A DNA stretch of 5,987 nt from Candidatus Rokuibacteriota bacterium. GTDB taxonomy: Bacteria; Methylomirabilota; Methylomirabilia; Rokubacteriales; CSP1-6. The stretch covers positions 1 to 5,987 of the forward strand of contig QHSM01000244.1 in the NCBI GenBank assembly GCA_003221595.1. Direction: 5' to 3'. The notes under the pieces were generated by a model. The model was not told the origin of the DNA and did no database searches. It saw nothing but the letters and a program-made list of their open reading frames with translations. The position numbers and the translations under genes were made by a program. Below, one piece after another: positions 1 through 5,243 of the stretch (its first letter is position 1; every line of letters begins with the position of its first letter).

Positions 1-2
1 CC

Positions 3-1517
3 CGCCAGCGCCTGACCACGGTGGACGCTCCGCTCTACCGGGCGGTCGTCAGCAGCGAGGGCGGCAAGCTGCAGGAGCTGACGCTCAAGTATCGCGGCGA
101 GAAGAGCATGGTCATCATCGGCGACCTGGGGCCGGCCGGGCTCCTGGTGTCGCCCGACGCGGGCGCGGCGGCGATGCCGGTGCCGATGACGGTGAGCGCC
201 GAGAGCGTGGCCGTCACGCCGGGCCACGCCGAGAGCCTGGCGCTCGCGGGCGAGACCGGCGGCCTGCGGGTCCGTCAGTCGCTTCGCTTCGAGCCGGACA
301 GCTACGCGATCGGCGTCAACGTCCGCGTCGAGAATCCCACTTCAGCGCCCCGCAAGGTGACGGTCGAGCTTCCGTGGGCCTCGCGCATCTCGTGGGCGGG
401 AGCAACGGAGAAGTTTCCGGGGCAGCACCCGATCGAGGTCGTCTGGTCCGTCGGCGGCTCGGTCGATCGGTCCCCCCACTGGATGAGCCCCACGCTCGAG
501 GGCCTCGTGGATCACGCGCCGAAGCTCGACCGCGAGGGCGACTGGATCGCCATCGGGAGCGTGTGGTACCTCGCGGCGCTCATGCCGAAGGCGGGAGGAT
601 TCCGGCTCGTCACGGCGGTCGAGAAGCCCGAGGAAGCGAAGGAGGGCCGGAAGGGAGCGCCCGGCCGCGTCGCGATCGGCGTGCGCGCGACGCCGGAGAT
701 CGCCCCGGGCAAGGCCTGGGAGGGCGAGGTCACGGTGTTCGCGGGGCCCAAGGAGTACCGGCTGCTCGAGAGCCTCAAGCTGGAAGAGACCCTCAACTTC
801 GGGGGCTTCCCGATCCCCTGGTACTGGGGCGGGCTGCCGATGCGCTGGATCGGCGTCCCGATCCTGTGGCTGATGAACTGGACCTACAAGCACGTGGGCA
901 ACTATGGCGTCGCGATCATCCTGCTCACGGTGATCTCGAAGGTGCTGTTCTATCCGCTGACCGTCAAGAGCATGCGGTCGATGAAGGCGATGCAGGCGCT
1001 CCAGCCGCAGATAAACGCGTTGCGCAGCCGCTACCAGAAGGATGCGCAGGCGCTCCAGCGCGAGACGATGGCGCTCTACCGCAAGCACAAGGTGAATCCG
1101 ATGGGCGGCTGCCTGCCGATGGTCGCGCAGGTGCCGATCTTCTACGCGCTCTATCTCGCCCTGTCGGTGTCGGTGGAGCTGCAGAACGCGGCGTTCCTGT
1201 GCTTCGGGCGGCTCTTCGGCGTCGATCTCTGGATCTGCGACCTGGCGGCGCACGATCCGACCTACGTGCTGCCGGTCCTCATGGGCGTCACGATGTTCGT
1301 CCAGCAGAAGCTGACACCAACTATGGGTGATCCTCGACAGGCGAAGATGATGCTGTTCATGCCGGTTGTTTTCACCTTTATGTTCTTGAACCTCCCGTCG
1401 GGTCTGGTCCTGTACTGGACCGTCTCCAACGTGCTCCAGATCGTACAGCAGAAGCTCATGGACCGACCGGCGCGCTCCCGCGCGACGCGCGAGGCCAAGG
1501 ACGCCAGCCGGGCCTGA
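3..1517 (+). CDS. yidC: Membrane protein insertase YidC (5' end missing)
   Basis: YidC/Oxa1-family insertase, which folds and inserts proteins into the inner membrane alone or with SecYEG. The reading frame is open to the left edge. The first visible GTG (21) lies inside the conserved 'TVDAPLYRAV' strand of the periplasmic domain, so the true start and first membrane anchor lie outside the window. About 265 residues of Gram-negative-type periplasmic domain come first. The conserved core follows: a membrane segment around 906-956, a cytoplasmic hairpin rich in K, R and Q, the 'VNPMGGCLPM' motif (about 1092-1121), and further membrane segments near 1120-1175, 1263-1305 and 1345-1450, with the hallmark 'LPSGLVLYWTVSN'. 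The hydrophilic-groove charge is Lys (codon 939-941) where E. coli has Arg366; Lys is common there in the family. The loop before 'DLAAHDPTYVLP' is several residues longer than in E. coli and carries two Cys. The C-terminus is basic. The stop TGA abuts mnmE, and no jag gene lies between them. Identity is very secure. Confidence 0.97.
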   Translation, partial: RQRLTTVDAPLYRAVVSSEGGKLQELTLKYRGEKSMVIIGDLGPAGLLVSPDAGAAAMPVPMTVSAESVAVTPGHAESLALAGETGGLRVRQSLRFEPDSYAIGVNVRVENPTSAPRKVTVELPWASRISWAGATEKFPGQHPIEVVWSVGGSVDRSPHWMSPTLEGLVDHAPKLDREGDWIAIGSVWYLAALMPKAGGFRLVTAVEKPEEAKEGRKGAPGRVAIGVRATPEIAPGKAWEGEVTVFAGPKEYRLLESLKLEETLNFGGFPIPWYWGGLPMRWIGVPILWLMNWTYKHVGNYGVAIILLTVISKVLFYPLTVKSMRSMKAMQALQPQINALRSRYQKDAQALQRETMALYRKHKVNPMGGCLPMVAQVPIFYALYLALSVSVELQNAAFLCFGRLFGVDLWICDLAAHDPTYVLPVLMGVTMFVQQKLTPTMGDPRQAKMMLFMPVVFTFMFLNLPSGLVLYWTVSNVLQIVQQKLMDRPARSRATREAKDASRA

Positions 1518-1530
1518 GCGCCCGCGCGCC

Positions 1531-2871
1531 GACGACACGATCGTCGCCGTCGCGACGGCGATCGGCGAGAGCGCGATCGGGATCATTCGCGTGAGTGGCG
1601 CCGACGCGGTCGCGATCGTCGCTCCCCTGCTCGGCGCCGCGCCCCCGCTCGCGGCGTTGCCGTCGCACGCGCTGCGGCGCGTCGCCATCGTCGATCCCAA
1701 GAGCGGCGAGCGCGTCGACACGGCGCTGTGCACGGTCATGCGGTCGCCGCGCTCCTATACCGGCGAGGACGTCGTCGAGCTCTCGTGTCACGGATCGCCG
1801 GCGCTCCTGCGGATGATCGTGCAGTGGCTCGTCGCCGGCGGCGCGCGCCTGGCGGCGCCCGGAGAGTTCACGCGCCGCGCGTTCCTCAATGGCCGCCTCG
1901 ACCTTGCTCAGGCCGAGGCCGTGGCGCTGATGATCGGCGCGCGGACCGATCGCGCCGTCGCTCTGGCGGCGCGCGCGCTCGCGGGCGGGTTCTCCGACCA
2001 GGTCCGGGGCCTCCAGGCCAGACTCATCGACGTCATCGCGGGCCTCGAGGTCACGCTCGACTTTCCCGAGGAAGGCGTGGGCCACGACGTCGAGTCGGCC
2101 CGAGCGGCTGTAGGCGGGCTCCGTGCCGAGGCCGAGCGATGGCTCGAGGCGGCGCGCCACGGCCGGGTGGTTCATGGCGGTCTCACGGTCGCTCTCGTCG
2201 GTCCGCCGAACGCGGGCAAGTCGAGCCTCTTGAACGCGCTAGTGGGACAGGACCGGGCGATCGTCTCAGACATACCGGGGACGACTCGCGACGTCGTCGA
2301 GGGAACCATCGTGCTCGCGGGCGTGCCCGTTCGACTTCTCGACACGGCAGGCATCGAGACCCCGCGAGACGTTATCGAGGCGGAGGGCATCCGGCGGAGC
2401 CGCCGAGCCATTGAAGAGAGCGAGCTTCTCCTCGTGGTCCTGGACGGGAGCGTCGAGCCCGATCGGCGCGTCCTCGGCGAGACGGCTGCTCGCCCGCGTG
2501 TGCTCATCCGGGCGAAGAGCGATCTTCAGGCCCACCGGGCTGCCGCGGGCCTGCCCGGGGCTCAGCCGGTCTCGGCCGTCACCGGCGAAGGGATGGCGGC
2601 GCTCCGGGAGTGCCTCACGCGTGAGATCGAACTTCGCGCGGGAGCTTCTGGTGACGAGGGCGGGATCGTCGCATCAATCCGGCAGATCGAGCTGCTCGAG
2701 TCGCTCAGCGCGGAGCTGGCAGCGGCCGAGGCGGCGCTGGCGGACGCTCCGCTGGAGGCCGCCCTCGTCGATCTGAACGGGGCGCTTGCGTGGGCCGGGC
2801 GGATCCTCGGAGTCGACGTCGCTGACGCTGTGCTCGATCGGATCTTCTCAGCCTTCTGCCTGGGCAAGTGA
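1531..2871 (+). CDS. mnmE: tRNA uridine-5-carboxymethylaminomethyl modification GTPase MnmE (start unresolved)
   Basis: MnmE (TrmE) works with MnmG to put the (carboxymethyl)aminomethyl group on C5 of wobble U34 of tRNAs. The N-terminal folate-binding domain shows 'DDTIVAVATAIGESAIGIIR' (from 1531) and 'SYTGEDVVELSCHG'. The GTPase domain sits inside the helical domain: G1 GPPNAGKSS (2200-2226), G2 TTRD (2281-2292), G3 DTAG (2341-2352), G4 AKSD (2512-2523) and G5 SAVTGEG (2572-2592). The protein ends in FCLGK, with the functional Cys codon at 2857-2859. From 1531 it has 446 residues, near the usual 450-460. Oddities: the G4 Asn is replaced by Ala. Also, no ATG, GTG, TTG or CTG lies in frame from 1591 back into yidC. 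The first canonical start, GTG 1591, falls in the middle of the conserved 'IIRVSG' strand and would remove about 20 conserved residues. I therefore give the start of recognisable homology rather than a start codon. A one-base indel near 1530 or a rare start codon are the likely explanations. The 3' end overlaps rsmG by 4 bases. Confidence 0.95.
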   Translation, partial: DDTIVAVATAIGESAIGIIRVSGADAVAIVAPLLGAAPPLAALPSHALRRVAIVDPKSGERVDTALCTVMRSPRSYTGEDVVELSCHGSPALLRMIVQWLVAGGARLAAPGEFTRRAFLNGRLDLAQAEAVALMIGARTDRAVALAARALAGGFSDQVRGLQARLIDVIAGLEVTLDFPEEGVGHDVESARAAVGGLRAEAERWLEAARHGRVVHGGLTVALVGPPNAGKSSLLNALVGQDRAIVSDIPGTTRDVVEGTIVLAGVPVRLLDTAGIETPRDVIEAEGIRRSRRAIEESELLLVVLDGSVEPDRRVLGETAARPRVLIRAKSDLQAHRAAAGLPGAQPVSAVTGEGMAALRECLTREIELRAGASGDEGGIVASIRQIELLESLSAELAAAEAALADAPLEAALVDLNGALAWAGRILGVDVADAVLDRIFSAFCLGK

Positions 2872-3428
2872 AGCGACCGCGGGAGGCTCTGGCGCAGGGA
2901 GCCGCTTCGATCCTCGGAAGGGCCCTGACGGCCCACGAGCTGGACCTGTTCGCTCGATATCTCGGCCTGCTGGTGAGATGGCAGAGGAGCCACCGCCTCA
3001 TCGGCTCCTCGAACGAGATGTGGATCGTGGAACATTTGTTCCTCGACAGCCTGCTCTTTCTGCGGCTCCTTCCCTCGACGGTGAGATCCCTGGTGGACAT
3101 CGGGTCGGGCGCCGGCCTTCCCGGGATTCCAATCAAGATCGCCCGGAGCGATGTCGAGGTCGTTCTCGTCGAGTCTCGTCGCCGGCGAGCCTCGTTTCTC
3201 TCAGCGGTCGTGAGGGAGCTCGCTCTGGGTCGAACCCGGGTTGTGGCCGATCGTATCGAGAGCCTGCTACCCGAGCTGGAGGGCGGCGTTGACGCGGTGG
3301 TCATGCGGTGTGCGGGGGATGTCGACGAGTTGATGCCCCTGGCGGCAAGGCTCCTAGCACCTCAGGGCGTGGTCATCGCGTCGGGGCCTCCCCGGCCTCG
3401 ACCGCTAACCCGGGGCGAATGGGTGTAG
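2868..3428 (+). CDS. rsmG: 16S rRNA (guanine-N7) methyltransferase RsmG (GidB), short C-terminus
   Basis: RsmG uses S-adenosylmethionine to methylate N7 of a 16S rRNA guanine (G527 in E. coli) in the decoding region. The 186-residue product has the family core: 'EHLFLDSLLFL' near residues 55-65, the SAM-binding glycine loop DIGSGAGLPGIP at residues 77-88 (3096-3131), an acidic residue closing the next strand (Glu102, codon 3171-3173), 'RRASFLSAVVREL' after it, and 'DAVVMRCAGDVDELM' near the catalytic region. It starts at GTG within the GTGA overlap with mnmE. No Shine-Dalgarno is visible, so translational coupling is likely. The protein is about 20 residues shorter than the usual 205-215. After 'GVVIASG' it ends in a Pro/Arg-rich tail instead of the family's final strands. 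This may be natural for the lineage, or the result of a premature stop or frameshift at the very end. Family assignment is secure; full activity is not proven. Confidence 0.92.
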   Translation: MKRPREALAQGAASILGRALTAHELDLFARYLGLLVRWQRSHRLIGSSNEMWIVEHLFLDSLLFLRLLPSTVRSLVDIGSGAGLPGIPIKIARSDVEVVLVESRRRRASFLSAVVRELALGRTRVVADRIESLLPELEGGVDAVVMRCAGDVDELMPLAARLLAPQGVVIASGPPRPRPLTRGEWV

Positions 3429-3440
3429 AGGACGCCCCGG
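3410..3440 (+). terminator. GC-only inverted repeat spanning the rsmG stop; possible weak terminator
   Basis: CCGGGGCG (3410-3417) and CGCCCCGG (3433-3440) form a perfect 8-bp all-G/C stem around a 15-base loop containing the rsmG stop codon. Only CTTT follows directly, with another short T run at 3454-3456, so this is a poor intrinsic terminator by the usual rules. A smaller GGGG-CCT-CCCC hairpin (3383-3393) lies just upstream. The structure may attenuate or stabilise the 3' end of the yidC-mnmE-rsmG transcript. Confidence 0.3.
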
Positions 3441-3462
3441 CTTTCCGGAAAAGTTTGACCTT

Positions 3463-3498
3463 TAAGGGGCCGTTATGGAATAAGGGGCCGTTGTGGGA
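3463..3498. repeat. Two abutting 18-bp direct repeats
   Basis: taaggggccgttatggaa (3463-3480) is followed with no spacer by taaggggccgttgtggga (3481-3498). The copies match at 16 of 18 positions; both differences are A to G. The second copy ends 2 bases before the first parS-like site. The pair lies between a -35-like TTGACC and that site. Regularly spaced direct repeats beside a partition gene suggest a protein-binding operator, but a simple local duplication is also possible. Confidence 0.85.
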
Positions 3499-3500
3499 GG

Positions 3501-3516
3501 TGTTACACGTGGAACG
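3501..3516. promoter_or_regulatory. parS-like centromere site 1 (ParB binding)
   Basis: tgttacacgtggaacg fits the parS core NGTTNCACGTGNAACN of chromosomal ParB proteins (B. subtilis type TGTTTCACGTGAAACA; Pseudomonas type with GTTCCACGTGGAAC). The inner palindrome CACGTG and both outer GTT/AAC arms are intact. The left arm has A, and the last base is G instead of the usual A. Its place just ahead of parAB supports the call. Confidence 0.85.
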
Positions 3517-3549
3517 GGGCTCAGATATCAACATGAGTAGAGTATAGAT

Positions 3550-3565
3550 TGTTGCACGTGGAACA
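3550..3565. promoter_or_regulatory. parS-like centromere site 2 (ParB binding)
   Basis: tgttgcacgtggaaca is the closer match to the parS consensus. It is self-complementary at 14 of 16 positions; only the G/G pair at positions 5 and 12 breaks symmetry. It lies 49 bp centre to centre from site 1 in the same orientation and ends 27 bases before the parA start codon. ParB would load here as a CTP-dependent sliding clamp. Its position so close to parA also suggests a role in autoregulation. Confidence 0.9.
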
Positions 3566-3592
3566 CTCCGGTGCCTGGCCGGCCACATACTG

Positions 3593-4357
3593 ATGGGCAA
3601 GGTCATCGCGGTCGTCAACCAGAAGGGCGGGGTCGGCAAGACCACGACGGCCGTGAACCTCGCCGCTGGCCTTGCCCTGGCGGAGCGCCCGACCCTGCTC
3701 ATCGACCTCGATCCTCAAGGCAACGCGACCACCGGGCTTGGTGTCAGCAAGGCTGGCCTCTACCCCACGGTCTACCACGTGCTCCTGGGGGGCGAGTCGA
3801 CCGAGAAGGCCATCCACCCCACGTCCCTGCGCGGCCTCAGGCTGCTCCCCGCGGACATCGATCTGGTCGGCGCAGAGATCGAACTGGTCGGCCTCGGCAA
3901 GCGCGAGCACCGGCTCCGTCTCGCGCTGGAGCCGGTCCTGGCGTCGTTTGACTACGTGATTGTCGATTGTCCGCCCTCACTCGGTCTTCTGACGATCAAC
4001 GCGCTGGTTGCCGCCGATCGGGTCATCGTCCCGCTCCAGTGCGAGTTCTACGCTCTCGAGGGTCTCACTCACCTCCTCAAGACGGTGAAGCTGGTGCGAG
4101 AGCGGCTGAACCTCGGCCTCGACGTCGAGGGCATCGTACTCACCATGTTCGACGGCAGGACAAGTCTCGCGCTCCAGGTCCGCGAAGAGGTCAATCGATA
4201 CTTTCCCGGGCAGGTCTTCGATACGGTCATTCCTCGGAACATTCGTCTGACGGAGGCGCCGAGCCACGGCAAGCCGGTGATGCTTCACGATCTCAGGTCT
4301 ACCGGCTCCACTGCTTACCTCGAGCTGACACGGGAGGTGTTGAGCCATGAGCATTAG
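3593..4357 (+). CDS. parA: Chromosome partitioning ATPase ParA (Soj)
   Basis: ParA/MinD-family deviant Walker ATPase. The ATP-bound dimer binds DNA non-specifically and is released when ParB stimulates hydrolysis, which drives origin segregation. The 254 residues are the normal length for the short, chromosomal class, with no N-terminal DNA-binding domain. Visible motifs are the deviant Walker A KGGVGKTT at residues 11-18 (signature Lys11 and P-loop Lys16), Walker A' DLDPQGN at 38-44, Walker B DYVIVDCPPS at 120-129, and the C-terminal 'VIPRNIRLTEAPSHGKPV' typical of Soj. ATG 3593 is the natural start because 'MGKVIAVVNQKGGVGKT' matches family N-termini exactly. No purine-rich ribosome site precedes it; a 10-bp palindrome (3576-3585) lies there instead. 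Two parS-like sites lie upstream, and its 3' end overlaps parB by 11 bases. Identity is very secure. Confidence 0.98.
   Translation: MGKVIAVVNQKGGVGKTTTAVNLAAGLALAERPTLLIDLDPQGNATTGLGVSKAGLYPTVYHVLLGGESTEKAIHPTSLRGLRLLPADIDLVGAEIELVGLGKREHRLRLALEPVLASFDYVIVDCPPSLGLLTINALVAADRVIVPLQCEFYALEGLTHLLKTVKLVRERLNLGLDVEGIVLTMFDGRTSLALQVREEVNRYFPGQVFDTVIPRNIRLTEAPSHGKPVMLHDLRSTGSTAYLELTREVLSHEH
4332..4338 (+). promoter_or_regulatory. Ribosome binding site of parB
   Basis: GGGAGGT lies within the parA coding region, 8 bases ahead of the parB ATG (4347). It is the clearest Shine-Dalgarno in the window and fixes the parB start inside parA, so parB is read from the parA transcript and can be translated independently as well as by coupling. 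Confidence 0.8.
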
Positions 4358-5204
4358 ACGCGGACTCGGCCGTGGTCTCGGTGCGCTGCTGGCTTCGGAG
4401 CCCTCGGAAGCGGAATCGCTTCTCGAGCTACCGATCGACAGCATCGAGGTGAACCCGCATCAGCCCAGAAAGGTATTTGACTTTACGGCCCTAGACGAAT
4501 TGGCCGCGTCGATCAAGTCGTCCGGCGTCATCCAGCCGATCATCGTCCGCCGGGCTGCCGGGTCGTATCAGCTCATTGCCGGCGAGCGGCGCTGGCGCGC
4601 CGCCAAGCAGGCGGGCCTCGATCGGATTCCGGCGATCGTTCGCGATGCGACCGACGCGCAAAGCATCGAGCTGGCCCTCGTTGAGAACCTGCTGCGCGAG
4701 GACCTCAACCCGATCGAGACCGCGCAGGCCTACCAGAAGCTCCTCGCCGAGTTCGGGTGGACTCAGGAGGAGCTGGCCCAGCGGATCGGCAAGGACCGCA
4801 CGTCGATCGCCAACGCCCTGCGCCTCTTGCGCCTCCCGGAGGAGATCCAGGCCGACCTGCGCGGCGGGCGGCTCACGATGGGCCACGCGCGGGCGCTCCT
4901 CGCACTGACGACCGTCGTCGAGCAGCTCCGGCTGCGTGACGAGATTCTCGCGCACGACTGGTCGGTGCGAGCGACCGAGGACTCCATTCGCGCGACCGAG
5001 GCCGGCACCGTGACGCCGGGACTGTCGCTGAGAAAGGGTCGGCGCCGCTCGGCGGAGCTGGCGGCGCTCGAGGAGGCGCTCCAGCGCGGGCTGATGACGC
5101 GCGTGCGCATCATCGGCAACGAGCGCCGCGGTAAGATCGAGGTCACGTACGCGACGCCGGTCGAGCTCGAGCGGCTCGGGGAGATGTTCGCCGCGCGGCA
5201 CTGA
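4347..5204 (+). CDS. parB: Chromosome partitioning protein ParB (Spo0J), CTP-dependent clamp
   Basis: ParB binds parS, hydrolyses CTP, spreads as a DNA clamp and stimulates ParA. The 285 residues show the full architecture. The N-terminal peptide 'RRGLGRGLGALL' (residues 4-15) is the Arg-containing segment that stimulates ParA. The ParB/Srx domain follows, with the CTP-binding boxes GERRWRAAK (79-87) and ENLLREDLNPIE (113-124). The helix-turn-helix TQEELAQRIGKDRTSIANALRLL (about 139-161) is followed by 'GGRLTMGHARALL' (about 173-185). A charged linker leads to the C-terminal dimerisation domain, ending 'GKIEVTYATPVELERLGEMF'. ATG 4347 has a good ribosome site and gives the expected N-terminus. 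The gene overlaps parA by 11 bases and is most likely co-transcribed with it. All key motifs are intact, so a functional protein recognising the two parS-like sites upstream of parA is expected. Confidence 0.98.
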   Translation: MSIRRGLGRGLGALLASEPSEAESLLELPIDSIEVNPHQPRKVFDFTALDELAASIKSSGVIQPIIVRRAAGSYQLIAGERRWRAAKQAGLDRIPAIVRDATDAQSIELALVENLLREDLNPIETAQAYQKLLAEFGWTQEELAQRIGKDRTSIANALRLLRLPEEIQADLRGGRLTMGHARALLALTTVVEQLRLRDEILAHDWSVRATEDSIRATEAGTVTPGLSLRKGRRRSAELAALEEALQRGLMTRVRIIGNERRGKIEVTYATPVELERLGEMFAARH

Positions 5205-5243
5205 AGAGCAAGCGAGCGCACTGAAGGGCGCACGAAGGGGTCA
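5205..5243 (+). other. parB-mnmA junction with mnmA ribosome site
   Basis: The 39-base gap has no terminator-like hairpin, so mnmA may be read through from parAB. GAAGGGG (5234-5240) is a plausible but close ribosome site, only 3 bases from the ATG. The 9-base word GCACTGAAG occurs at 5198-5206 (across the parB stop) and again at 5218-5226, a small direct repeat of doubtful meaning. Confidence 0.5.

Larger units (their letters stand above)
3429..3592 (+). promoter_or_regulatory. parA upstream control region, probable parAB promoter region
   Basis: This is the only sizeable intergenic space of the window and is clearly richer in A+T than the genes around it. It holds a tandem 18-bp repeat (3463-3498) and two parS-like sites (3501-3516, 3550-3565). 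A promoter is expected, but I cannot fix one. TTGACC (3455-3460) resembles a -35 box but is followed at 17 bases only by GAATAA. TATAGA (3543-3548) resembles a -10 box but has no good -35. If TATAGA is used, transcription would start inside the second parS-like site, giving ParB a direct way to repress parAB. That is inference. Confidence 0.45.

Noticed and set aside
21..23. GTG as the true yidC start
   Set aside because: The frame is open upstream, and this Val belongs to the conserved 'TVDAPLYRAV' segment. A start here would lack the first membrane anchor and signal.
891..896. CACGTG in yidC as a parS candidate
   Set aside because: The outer GTT/AAC arms are missing, so it is only the six-base core.
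374..1330. Second plus-strand frame (318 codons) inside yidC
   Set aside because: It is out of frame with YidC and gives an Arg/Gly/Ala-rich product without motifs; such frames are expected in high-GC DNA.
1591..1593. GTG as the true mnmE start
   Set aside because: It encodes the Val of the conserved 'IIRVSG' strand. About 20 recognisable MnmE residues lie upstream in the same frame.
342..1739. Long open frame on the minus strand (465 codons) across yidC and the mnmE start
   Set aside because: It is antisense to two secure genes, is full of Arg, Ala, His and Leu in a pattern typical of the complement of G/C-ending codons, shows no recognisable motif and crosses a gene boundary.
3308..3547. 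Frame running from the end of rsmG through the tandem repeat and parS-like site 1 (79 codons)
   Set aside because: It starts inside rsmG in another frame. Its second half is only the translation of the 18-bp repeat and parS-like DNA, and there is no ribosome site. It is noted only as a possible hint of a frameshift at the rsmG end.
3776..3781. CACGTG in parA as a third parS candidate
   Set aside because: The flanks (tctac on the left, ctcct on the right) do not match the parS arms.
4491..5201. Minus-strand frame opposite parB (236 codons), and similar ones opposite mnmE, parA and mnmA
   Set aside because: They are shadows of strongly conserved genes, with no family-like features and no independent ribosome sites.
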